This document shows, piece after piece, positions 9,661 through 17,759 of a stretch of 64,000 nt of DNA. The first letter of the stretch is position 1; the number at the start of each line of letters is the position of its first letter. A program made the translations under genes and the position numbers. The notes beneath the pieces are model-generated. The model had not been told where the DNA came from and did no database searches. It worked only from the letters and a program-made list of their open reading frames with translations. Source of the DNA: Bacteroidota bacterium (lineage in GTDB: Bacteria; Bacteroidota; Bacteroidia; AKYH767-A; OLB10); assembly GCA_016713445.1 (NCBI GenBank), contig JADJPB010000001.1, positions 248,001 to 312,000 of the forward strand, read 5' to 3'.

Positions 9661-10347
9661 ATGAACTTGAAAAAAAGCATATTACCAGTTTTGGCAGCCG
9701 CCTTTATGGTCGCTTCGTGTAACGCCCAAAACAAAAAAACAGAAATTAAAATGAGCAGCACAATTGATTCAGTTAGCTACGGACTCGGCGTAGCCATTGG
9801 CAATAACCTTAAAACAAGCGGATTTGATTCTGTGAAGGTTGATGTGATGTCTCAAGCATTAAAAGATGTATTTGCAGGAACTGCAACTATGAAACAAGAA
9901 GATGCTGATCGTATTATCCAAGGATTTATGGCAGAAAAACAAAAAGTAGCAGGAGAAGCAGAATCAAAGAAAGGTGAAGCATTCTTAGCAGAAAACAAAA
10001 CTAAGCCAGGTGTACAAACTACAGCGAGCGGTATGCAATATATCGTTATGAAAGAAGGTACAGGTGCTAAGCCAGGTTTAAATGATAAAGTGACAACACA
10101 CTATCATGGAACTTTAGTAGATGGAACTGTTTTCGATAGTTCTGTAGAGCGTGGACAACCAGCAAGCTTCCCAGTAAGCGGAGTAATACCGGGTTGGACA
10201 GAAGCATTACAAATGATGCCCGTTGGATCTAAGTGGAAATTATTCCTTCCTTCAAACCTTGCTTACGGTGAGCGTGGAGCAGGAGGTAAGATTGGTCCAA
10301 ATGCAACATTAATTTTTGAAGTAGAATTAATTTCTATCGACAAATAA
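9661..10347 (+). CDS. FKBP-type peptidyl-prolyl isomerase, lipoprotein
   Basis: The enzyme speeds cis-trans isomerisation of prolyl bonds during folding of envelope proteins. The 228-residue product opens with a lipoprotein signal (MNLKKSILPVLAAAFMVASC, lipobox VASC), so it should be lipid-anchored in the envelope. Then comes an FKBP N-terminal dimerisation-like part (SVSYGLGVAIGNNLK) and a C-terminal FKBP domain with VTTHYHGTLVDGTVFDSS, PVSGVIPGWTEALQMM, LPSNLAYGERGAG and a final LIFEVELISI, the usual signature of the FkpA/Mip group. An ORF start 14 codons upstream is rejected because it would precede the signal peptide and overlaps the promoter. A clear terminator follows. Confidence 0.95.
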   Translation: MNLKKSILPVLAAAFMVASCNAQNKKTEIKMSSTIDSVSYGLGVAIGNNLKTSGFDSVKVDVMSQALKDVFAGTATMKQEDADRIIQGFMAEKQKVAGEAESKKGEAFLAENKTKPGVQTTASGMQYIVMKEGTGAKPGLNDKVTTHYHGTLVDGTVFDSSVERGQPASFPVSGVIPGWTEALQMMPVGSKWKLFLPSNLAYGERGAGGKIGPNATLIFEVELISIDK

Positions 10348-10364
10348 AAAGCATTGAAAGTATG

Positions 10365-10397
10365 AAAGGGCTGGATGAAAATCTAGCCCTTTTTTTA
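10365..10397 (+). terminator. Rho-independent terminator after the FKBP gene
   Basis: A perfect 8-bp stem (AAAGGGCT with AGCCCTTT) around a 12-base loop is followed directly by a run of T. Confidence 0.88.
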
Positions 10398-10598
10398 TTG
10401 TTATCTGGTAGATTGAACTATTTTATTTTGAACTTGCATGCTTTGCTTCGTTGAAGCTATAGCAAAAGCGATGCAGCAAGCAGGCACTGATAAAGCGGAT
10501 AAATCGGATGTTCGCGGATTTGAACCTTGACCATTATTATTCACAACTTGCCTTCTGTAAAAAGATTTCTGATTTTGATTCGGTAGCTATTCGATACC

Positions 10599-10647
10599 TA
10601 ATTCTTAATTCTTAATTCTTAATTCTTAATTCTTAATTCTTAATTCT
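10599..10647. repeat. Seven copies of the 7-mer TAATTCT
   Basis: Seven perfect head-to-tail copies of TAATTCT. The last base is also the last base of the stop codon of the small gene on the minus strand. Read on that strand the repeat (AGAATTA) puts a TAA in every frame within 21 bases. Confidence 0.95.
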
Positions 10648-10835
10648 CACGCTACTTTCCAATCTGGTGGATAAACCGATCTCGTATAAGCTTTTGTTTT
10701 CACCAAACGACGTAAAATTTGAAACCGGGATGGCTCACCGCGTTCTTTCCGAAGCTCAAAATACTCTCTTAAACGTTCCTTTTGTTCCTCTGAAAACGAA
10801 ATAAAATGCAAGGCATTAAATTCTTGAACTCTCAT
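10647..10835 (-). CDS. Small hypothetical protein, 62 aa
   Basis: The product MRVQEFNALHFISFSEEQ... is basic and soluble, with no signal peptide or membrane segment, and ends in PPDWKVA. Composition and codon use look like a real gene, but I recognise no family. It stands alone: the FKBP terminator lies on the opposite strand beyond it, and 236 non-coding bases separate it from the next minus-strand gene. Its stop abuts the 7-mer array. The start fits because no earlier in-frame ATG is close. Confidence 0.55.
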   Translation of the reverse strand: MRVQEFNALHFISFSEEQKERLREYFELRKERGEPSRFQILRRLVKTKAYTRSVYPPDWKVA

Positions 10836-11040
10836 GGCTTTATTCTATAAAGAACAAAGCTATACTCCAAAATTACCTTCACCTTTTACTTTTTGATGAA
10901 TTGGAAAGGATAAAGGGTGATATTCATGTTAGCATGGGTAATTATCAATTATCTAACATCTAAATTTATCAGTAATTATCGAAGCCTTTCGTCTAATTTT
11001 CCACATTGCTATCCAATTCTGATCGCGAAGCCTTGCGACT

Positions 11041-11068
11041 GAATTCTTAATTCTTAATTCTTAATTCT
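11041..11068. repeat. Second 7-mer array (GAATTCT then three TAATTCT)
   Basis: The same 7-mer family as the array 400 bases upstream, here one variant and three perfect copies, ending four bases before the stop codon of the next minus-strand gene. Confidence 0.9.
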
Positions 11069-11071
11069 GAA

Positions 11072-12223
11072 TTAATTGCGGACCCCCGTCCATTGTACAA
11101 ACAGCGTCTCTGAAATCGACATTACATTATTTTTAAAGAAATATCTTCCTCCCCAACTATAATTTACACGGCTGTATTCTGTTTCTACACCATTTTTGGT
11201 GACTTTAATTTTGGTGATTATGCGATTTCTTTCCACGATATCTTCTCGAGTGATGTTCTCTGACTCTGAATATTGTGGCCCGTCGCCGGGTGCTTCCGCT
11301 GAAGAATTCACCGTTATTGCAGGTGAATTGTTTTCACTTCCTGATGCGGGTAAAATACCACCACCTTTAGAATCCTTGCTAGCTGCATACGTAGGTGCAT
11401 TAAGTTGATCTTGATCGCCATTTCCACTTTGAGTTGGCGGAGGCGTGTCACCACCATTTACACTTCCTTTGGGAGGTTGTTCATCGCCTGAATTTACAGT
11501 TCCACTAGGCGGCGGTTCATTGCCAACATTTGTTGTTCCGGTAGGGGGTAACTCTTCGTTGGCTTGATGGTTGGCTGCTAGGGCAGGATTTATCTCCGTT
11601 GCTTCTGTCGATTTGGCATTTTCCTGAACATCTCCAAGAGTTGTAGATGTGCTTGCAGTCACAGGGATCATACCTTCATCACTTCCCGACTGAGTGCTGG
11701 GAGATGTGCTAGCTGCTGAAGCAGTATCTTCTGCTTGCTTTTCTCCTTCTTCGTCACGAGTAACAGCAGATAAAATCGATTTGGAATAATCGGTTTCGAA
11801 ATTAAATTCATCTAAGTTTTGATCGAATTTAATTTGAGCCACAGCCTGATTATAAATGACCATGTTTTCCTGGTTTTGAAGAAAAAGCTTTACTCCTATT
11901 TTATAGGGGTCAAATCCAGCAGAAATACGTCCTGATGGCGCTTTTGTATTCACTTCAATCGTCTTGCTAATATAGCCGGGCTTCGTGAAAATTAGTGTGT
12001 ACTTTTTGTTAAAATCAAGTTTAAAGCGCATTTTGCTTGCTCCACTTTGGGTGAATGCATCTTTACCTTCTTTTTTGACTTTAATGACTACATCCGACAT
12101 GTTTCCTTTTTCAATCTCCAGTTTAACGGGAATTTCAAGGAAATTTTGTTGTGCGAATGATGGTCCGACAATGAGCATAAGCCCAAGTAAGAGCTGAATT
12201 TTCAGCCATTTAAAATGTGGCAT
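11072..12223 (-). CDS. Exported hypothetical protein with Pro/Gly-rich repeats
   Basis: From the second ATG (MPHFKWLKIQLLLGLMLIVG, cleavage near SFAQQ) the product is an exported protein of about 383 residues. Residues ~25-155 form a compact domain with a PEGA-like look (KYTLIFTKPGYISKTIEVN), the kind of surface-layer beta-sandwich seen in many Bacteroidota envelope proteins. A low-complexity middle follows with four 12-residue repeats of the pattern NEPPPSGTVNSG, and a short C-terminal end with FVQWTGVRN. I do not recognise a named family. The upstream 15 codons of the longer ORF are left out because they would hide the signal peptide. Confidence 0.7.
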   Translation of the reverse strand: MPHFKWLKIQLLLGLMLIVGPSFAQQNFLEIPVKLEIEKGNMSDVVIKVKKEGKDAFTQSGASKMRFKLDFNKKYTLIFTKPGYISKTIEVNTKAPSGRISAGFDPYKIGVKLFLQNQENMVIYNQAVAQIKFDQNLDEFNFETDYSKSILSAVTRDEEGEKQAEDTASAASTSPSTQSGSDEGMIPVTASTSTTLGDVQENAKSTEATEINPALAANHQANEELPPTGTTNVGNEPPPSGTVNSGDEQPPKGSVNGGDTPPPTQSGNGDQDQLNAPTYAASKDSKGGGILPASGSENNSPAITVNSSAEAPGDGPQYSESENITREDIVERNRIITKIKVTKNGVETEYSRVNYSWGGRYFFKNNVMSISETLFVQWTGVRN

Positions 12224-12326
12224 GAGGTATAACATAAGGCAATAGTTGGTTAGTTTGCTCCAGATCATTGCTTTTTAAGGCAACTTTCTCTCGCGATTTG
12301 AAGTTTAATGTTGAAATTTGACATCT

Positions 12327-12805
12327 ATGAATAGAGCCCAACTTCTACTTCCACTTCTACTAGGCAAACTACTATGCCTTTTCATTTTAATGAATCTATT
12401 TTCATTGAAATCTTACAGTCAGACCCCAGAACGTGGCGAGACTGTTGCTTATATCAATAAAATATTAGGTGATCGTTATCGAGTTACTTGTAAAAACACA
12501 ACGCTTGTCGTGACATTTTACAATGAAAATGGAGAGATCGTTCGTGAAGACAAAGTCCCTACTCCAGATTTAGATTTGAAGATCACCTACGAAGCCGAGG
12601 ATGGATTATTATGCATACCCTGCATGAAAGATCAGCCAGAATGTTTAACAAGGGTCTTAACCTTACAAAAAATAAAAAAAGATATGGGCGTTTCAGTATT
12701 CCGGTTAAAGACGAAAAAGCCTTCAATTCTTTAAAAATTGCATTTGAACACTTAATTAGAGCTACCTCTGAAAATGGATATAAAGAAGCCGTTGTTCTGG
12801 ATTAG
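12327..12805 (+). CDS. Exported hypothetical protein, ~159 aa (one frameshift)
   Basis: The start MNRAQLLLPLLLGKLLCLFILMN is a strong signal peptide; an in-frame TTG nine bases earlier is not needed. The frame is lost near 12645 (gaatgtttaac); restoring one T gives CMKDQPECFNKGLNLTKNKKRYGRF and an open frame to the TAG. The second half (FSIPVKDEKAFNSLKIAFEHLIRATSENG) ends in a helix. Four cysteines occur in the CIPCMKDQPEC region and before it. No family is recognised. It overlaps the next gene by 32 bases and probably forms an operon with the two genes that follow. Confidence 0.6.
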
Positions 12806-13304
12806 TCTTTCACTGTTTGTTATTGCTACATCCAGTTTAGAAGCACAGGATAAGAAGAAATCAGATGCTGCTTATAAAAAGGGAATGCAATTGTTAGTAC
12901 AAGGAAAATCAAAAGAAGCAATCAAATCTTTTGATATTGCTATCAAGGAAGACAGTACTTATGTAGACGTTTAGATAAAGCGTGGATTTATAAAAGTTAT
13001 GAATGGTGATTTTGAAGGGGAGATGAATGATTACAATCATGTGATAGAAGCTTTCCCTGACCATACAAATGCCTACATCTCTCGTGGTGGAGCTTTTAAT
13101 CGATTAGCTGAATATGAAAAAGGAATCGTTGATTTCAATAAAGCATTAGCATTGGATCCCGATAATCAAGAAGCCTATAATAATAGAGGTTTTGCAAAGA
13201 AAGGGATGGGAGATAAAGAGGGTGCCTGTGAAGACTGGAATAAGTCAAAGCAAAAAGGAAACGCGGAAGCGAAAATCATATTAAAAAATAATTATTGTAA
13301 ATGA
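12774..13304 (+). pseudogene. Exported TPR protein with an in-frame amber stop
   Basis: MDIKKPLFWISLSLFVIATSSLEAQ is a signal peptide; the rest has three tetratricopeptide repeats (AAYKKGMQLLVQGKSKEAIKSF; YISRGGAFNRLAEYEKGIVDF; AYNNRGFAKKGMGDKEGACEDW). A TAG at 12972-12974 interrupts the frame exactly inside the second helix pair (YVDV-stop-IKRGFIKV); most TPRs would have a Y or similar there, so one or two base changes explain it. The frame is open on both sides, giving about 176 residues if read through. It is either a sequence error or a recent nonsense mutation. The stop overlaps the start of the next gene (ATGA). Confidence 0.75.
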
Positions 13305-13699
13305 AAAAATTAATTACATATTCACTCGGTACCATATTGGGCTTTACGCTCTTATTGTGTATTTTTAGTTTTGCAGATTCAGGTGATGATTTAAATAAAT
13401 GCCTCGTAAAATACAAAAGTGAATGGTCGAAACCCTGTTCTCAATGCACGGATTATTCTAAAAGTTATAGAGCCTATTTTCGAAACGATTGTACGGAGTT
13501 GTTAGATGTCAAAGTAGCTGCACAAGAAAAAGACAAACGCTGGAAGACATTTTCAAGACTTAATATGCATCCCAATGATACCATCGTTGGTTATGCTTGC
13601 AATGGAACCGGAAAATATTTATACTGGGTCCGCCGAACAGGTGATGATGCCATTGTTTTTCCATCCGATGAAGAAATCAATACCACCTTTGCGAAGTGA
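13301..13699 (+). CDS. Exported hypothetical protein, 132 aa
   Basis: The product has a signal peptide (MKKLITYSLGTILGFTLLLCIFSFA) and a small mature domain with a CSQC pair, YSKSYRAYFRNDC and a final hydrophobic GKYLYWVRR segment. Six cysteines in the mature part suggest disulfide bonds in the periplasm. The family is not recognised. It overlaps the TPR gene by ATGA and forms the third gene of a short operon of exported proteins. Confidence 0.7.
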   Translation: MKKLITYSLGTILGFTLLLCIFSFADSGDDLNKCLVKYKSEWSKPCSQCTDYSKSYRAYFRNDCTELLDVKVAAQEKDKRWKTFSRLNMHPNDTIVGYACNGTGKYLYWVRRTGDDAIVFPSDEEINTTFAK

Positions 13700-13797
13700 G
13701 AGGTTGGTTGTTAGTTGTTAGATGTTAGATGGAAAAGGAGAATTAGAGTGAGAACGAAGTTTGAGAGTTTGAACTCATTTTTTAATTATGTGAATCA

Positions 13798-13866
13798 GTT
13801 TTCGCACTTTCGCACTTTCGCATTTTCGTGATTTTCGTGATTTTCGTGATTTTCGCACTTTCGCGT
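13798..13866. repeat. Short degenerate tandem repeat (TTTCGCACT / TTTCGTGAT)
   Basis: About seven 8-9-base units alternate between TTTCGCACT-like and TTTCGTGAT-like forms in the intergenic region between two convergent genes. Confidence 0.8.
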
Positions 13867-13978
13867 CAATGTAGATCTGCGAAGTTAGACTTTAGTTATT
13901 GCAATTAGCGTTTTCGAATTTCACACATTCGTTTATTAATTCTATTCGTCTATTCGTAATTCGTATCCTCTCGTAAGC

Positions 13979-14758
13979 TCATTTAAATCCTTCGTTCACA
14001 CCCAACCCAAAAAGAGCAAAATCATATTTTACCGGATCATTTTTATCCAGATTTCTTAGGTTGATGGTCAATTCATTTACTGCTTTCCAGTCATCTTGTT
14101 TTCGGGTTAATAGTCCGAGTGTTCTTGCCACTCTTCCGGAGTGAATATCAAGCGGACAATATAGATCTTTCGGTTTAATCTTTTTCCAAATACCGAAGTC
14201 GACACCCGTTTTGTCGTTTCTTACCATCCACCTTAAATACATGCAAATTCTTTTTGCAGATGAATTGCGAAGAGGATCCGCAATATGTTTTCCAGTTCGA
14301 CCAGGAGCAGAAAAGGAAAGTAATTCCATTCTCGCTTGATGGATCGCTATGGATAAATCTTTTTTCTGAATTATTTCATTTGAAAAAATATCTTCAAGAT
14401 TTGAATGCGATGTATAGAGAGATTGCAGCGCTTTTAACAAATACATAGCATCAATTCCATTAAATGTACGATGGACAAAATCGTTAAATGATTTTCGTTC
14501 TTTGGCGGAATGATGTAGGATAAAGTGATGCGGTTGTTGATCCATTCGTCGCATTATTTCATGTGCATTCCTTAAAATAATTTTTCGTTGACCCCAAGCA
14601 ATTAGAGCAGTAAGGAATCCTGCTATTTCTCGGTCTTCCTTTTGATGGAATAGATGTGGAATGGAGATGGGATCATCTGAAATGAACGATGTTGTATTGA
14701 ATTGAAGCACTTTCTCCTCAAGAAATTCTTTCAACAGCAGAGGGGAGAGCGGCTTCAT
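13979..14758 (-). CDS. TIGR02757 family protein
   Basis: The 259-residue protein matches the TIGR02757 (DUF2400) family of unknown function, which is widespread in Bacteroidota and related to helix-hairpin-helix DNA glycosylase folds. Typical stretches seen are DPISIPHLFHQKEDREIAGFL, ALIAWGQRKIILRNA, the middle NGIDAMYLLKALQ, LRWMVRNDKTGVDFGIWKKI and LYCPLDIHSGRVARTLGLL near the end, followed by DPVKYDFALFGLGV. Length is normal for the family. No biochemical role is established. It is transcribed alone, with 1.1 kb of non-coding DNA behind its start. Confidence 0.92.
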   Translation of the reverse strand: MKPLSPLLLKEFLEEKVLQFNTTSFISDDPISIPHLFHQKEDREIAGFLTALIAWGQRKIILRNAHEIMRRMDQQPHHFILHHSAKERKSFNDFVHRTFNGIDAMYLLKALQSLYTSHSNLEDIFSNEIIQKKDLSIAIHQARMELLSFSAPGRTGKHIADPLRNSSAKRICMYLRWMVRNDKTGVDFGIWKKIKPKDLYCPLDIHSGRVARTLGLLTRKQDDWKAVNELTINLRNLDKNDPVKYDFALFGLGVNEGFK

Positions 14759-15327
14759 ATAGCAATAATATACAAATTATTCTTTTCGCACAAAAGAAAG
14801 TAAATAGAAATTATAAAATGAATCCTCACATTATATTATTAAATAAGCTTTTTTTCTTTTCTAACAAATCATTTTGTTTCTAAATTTAAAACTGCGGCAC
14901 TCCGAAATTTGCCCCTTGCAAGTACGGCGGAAAAGGGAGCCAATTAGTTAGATGAAATTTTAAGATGGAGAGGAATATTATTTAGTGGTAACCCAGACTG
15001 AACTGCAATTAGGATTGATGTTATTACAATTATAAATTTGAAAGTGAAAACGGTGTTTGAATGATAACTGTTCAGGCCTAGGGTTGCCAAACATTGTTGT
15101 GGAATGCTCCCCCGCCGGGCTTGCACAGGGCGATTCTTTTGTTACTTTTCTTCTAAAGAAAAGTAAGGCTAAGAAAAGCAAATCGATGAAATAAAGATTT
15201 TATAATACCAAAAGTCAATTCAAAATTGCGGTCAAGCTTTTCAATCACAGGAATAAACCGAACTCTAATGCACATCTATTTCTTAAAATAGAAAAGACAT
15301 TCAGAATTGGCATAAGCACCAATAGTG

Positions 15328-15351
15328 AAGGGCTTCCTGTTGGAAGCCCTT
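15328..15351. terminator. Orphan hairpin, 10-bp stem
   Basis: AAGGGCTTCC and GGAAGCCCTT pair perfectly around TGTT. No long T run follows and no gene ends nearby, so the role as terminator is doubtful. Confidence 0.5.
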
Positions 15352-15652
15352 TCACCGTCCACCGGGTTAGCGGTCGGAACAACAAAACCCTTACTGAGAA
15401 CAAATGTATATGGGTTAAGAAGCAGAATCAAGGGACAAGTTTTAGTTTTGTGGAGGTTTTTGGCAGCAAAATATCCGAATTTTGAATTTTAAAATCATGG
15501 TTATCCATTTATATTCAATTGTTTAGATTAGTATTTTCTATATTGCTTTTGGAAATTGATTTAAAAAAATTGGAAAAATAGTTGCATTCTAAAAATTATA
15601 ATTAGTTGATTTTTATAATAATGCATTTTTATGAAAGTGTTTAAAAAGACAA

Positions 15653-15672
15653 AGTCCCGCCATGGCGGGACT
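15653..15672. repeat. 20-base perfect palindrome (AGTCCCGCCATGGCGGGACT)
   Basis: A GC-rich perfect inverted repeat in very AT-rich surroundings; it could be a cruciform or a protein-binding site. Confidence 0.85.
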
Positions 15673-15717
15673 CGGTCTACACAGAAAAGCCAAAACAATT
15701 ACTGTTGAATAATAAAA

Positions 15718-15745
15718 ACCCTTTACTTCTGCTAAAGTAAAGGGT
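15718..15745. terminator. Orphan hairpin, 11-bp stem
   Basis: ACCCTTTACTT and AAGTAAAGGGT pair perfectly around CTGCTA. It lies 150 bases beyond the 3' end of the small minus-strand gene and could end its transcript, but the T run is short. Confidence 0.5.
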
Positions 15746-15893
15746 CGTTATTTCATATCAAGGGACAAAGAAAGTGGTGGTGGACGCAAAAAATTGCCTG
15801 TTTCAAGACAAAATTAATAATATTTAAATTTAATTGATTGGTTTACAGGAGAAAATAAATGCGCAAAAAGTAGTAAAAAAGGATAAGTTATAA

Positions 15894-16106
15894 TTATCTT
15901 CGAACTAAATGATATTTGCCTTCAGCGTCTTGAATTAAATAGTACACTGGAGTTTCGTTATTGATAGTTCCAGATTGAGTATATCCAACAGTTGATCCAA
16001 CCCCAAAAACAATTCCTGTTTGTTGATCAACTACAATAGCACTGCTTTCTGAGTCTGAAGTATTAATTCCAATAGCTAATAAGAGAGAAATAATTATTTC
16101 TAACAT
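15894..16106 (-). CDS. Small hypothetical protein, 70 aa
   Basis: The product begins MLEIIISLLLAIGINTS, a hydrophobic start that may be a signal or anchor, followed by SAIVVDQQTGIVFGVGSTVGYTQSG and a final KYHLVRR. No family is recognised. It is divergent to the next gene with 38 bases between the two starts. The ORF is short, but its composition (balanced, non-repetitive) looks coding. Confidence 0.45.
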   Translation of the reverse strand: MLEIIISLLLAIGINTSDSESSAIVVDQQTGIVFGVGSTVGYTQSGTINNETPVYYLIQDAEGKYHLVRR

Positions 16107-16144
16107 GAGTGTTCAATTTATAATATTGTAAAATTACCAAAATT

Positions 16145-17714
16145 ATGAGTAACCACAAAGTGATTTCTATATTAATCACAAACTTGACCACAAATGAAGT
16201 TAAGTCTTTTTTTAGAGATTTAGGTCAAAGGACGGAAGTTGGAGGTAAGTTATTGAAGATGTTTAAGTTAATAAGAAGGAATGAAGAGATCGAACAGAAT
16301 GAAGTAATCAAAGTTCTCTATGAAAATCTTGATAAGAATAATATCGAATCCTATCGGAAACTTTGCGAACGGATGTTGAATAAGCTATTAAATATCATGG
16401 TAAATTTTGAGAATTTTAAATTAGACAAGGTTAATTACTCCGAGTTTTATTTTAATAAAGTTTTTGTGAACCGAAATATTCATTTATTAGAAGTTTTAAA
16501 GGTTAAAAAGTTGCCGCTAGATTGGTTGATAAAGCAAACTCAGAATACCTTAAAAATTTGTGATGAGTTTGAGTTTATTGAGGAGGGAATTATAATGCAG
16601 AAGAATAATTTGTTGTTTCATTATGCAGTTGGAGATCTAGATAAAATAGAAGCTTGTCATCTCGACCTGAAAAGAAGAATTCAGAATTCGATATACTTAA
16701 ATGCAGCTGAAATTAATATTTATAAGTATATTGAGCATGTACAACATAAGTCCATAGACGATAAATCTAAAATTAGCGACATTCAAAAGGCAATTTTGGA
16801 TTTGAAATCATATTTTATAGCTACTAATTTGCAGTCAATTAATTTTATTTTTCTAATGTTGAAGTTACAATTGGCTCATTATGAAGAAAAGTATGAACTC
16901 GCAGAACAAATTATATTAGAAATCATCAATATTTCAGAACGGTATGCTACTTTGAAAAAGAAAAGTAAATTAATGCAGAATTATATGAACTTGGCATACA
17001 CCCAATTTTATTTAAATAAGTATGAAGAGGCCTACTTAAATGCTTTAACAGCTACCACTGAATACGTAGAACAGGATTTTGTTTTGAATAATAATCGCGA
17101 AGCCTGTGTATTCGCTTTAATTTACTTAAACCGTTATCCTGAAGCTGAAACTTGGCTTGCAAAAAATTCTTTCGTCGGGAGCAGTGGGAAATAGTCCCGA
17201 ACAGTTAAGTAAGCGCCCTTTGATGATGGGTGTATTGAAATATTTGCAAGGGGATTTTAAAGGCGCATTTAAGCATCTACAATTTACCAAGGAAGTGGAA
17301 ACCGACCGTGAAGGGTGGAATCTCGGCATTCGAATGTTGAATATTTACTTAACTCTTTCTACCGAAAAAGTAGATCTCGCCGATCAACGCATTAATGCAA
17401 TGCGAAAACATATCGAACGGACCTCCAAAATGCGGAATTTGCGAAAACGTGACATTATTATCTTCCGAATTCTTAGCCATCTTTCCCGTTCGGGATTCGA
17501 TTTTAAGGAAACTTGGGAGGAGAGGAAGAAGGATTTCGCTCTCTTGCGCTCTAAGACACCCGATTGCTTTTGGGTACCCCGCAGCCATGAATTGATCATT
17601 TTTGATCAATGGTTTGAGGCGAAAATGAATAATAAACCTTATTCGCCTGTTTTCCCGAAGCCTCAGACATCGTCAGAAATTCCTGTTGATATTTCTTTGA
17701 TGGAAAATGCATAA
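16145..17714 (+). CDS. TPR-like helical protein of unknown function, ~522 aa (one frameshift)
   Basis: A largely alpha-helical protein without signal peptide or membrane segments; segments such as YEEKYELAEQIILEI and NLAYTQFYLNKYEEAYLNALTA look like tetratricopeptide helices. The reading frame breaks at about 17160 in a run of six A; removing one A joins ETWLAK to ILSSGAVGNSPEQLSKRP and keeps the helical pattern (LKYLQGDFKGAFKHLQFTKEVE). I do not recognise a named family. The gene stands alone between a divergent small ORF and a secreted protease. The first two-thirds is visibly more AT-rich than the end, which could mean a composite gene, but this is only an impression. Confidence 0.75.
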
Positions 17715-17759
17715 TTTGAATTAAGTTTTATATTTTAGTATCACCAAAACACATCCAAA

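Larger units (their letters stand above)
14759..15893. other. Gene-free 1.1-kb region with three hairpins
   Basis: No open frame with coding character is present; the short ORFs on the minus strand near 14944-15181 look like translated non-coding repeat (the stretch around 15130-15180, ttgttacttttcttctaaagaaaagtaa, is a self-complementary sequence). Three strong hairpins are listed separately. A 12-base direct repeat, ATCAAGGGACAA, occurs at 15427-15438 and 15757-15768, bracketing two of the hairpins. No transposase or integrase remnant is recognised. Confidence 0.7.

Noticed and set aside
12318..12326. TTG start for the exported 159-aa protein
   Set aside because: An ATG three codons later begins a normal signal peptide.
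14944..15181. Two small minus-strand ORFs in the 1.1-kb gap
   Set aside because: They overlap each other in different frames, and look like translation of non-coding repeat DNA.
14759..15893. Insertion sequence
   Set aside because: No transposase fragment or terminal inverted repeat pair was found; only short hairpins and a 12-base direct repeat.
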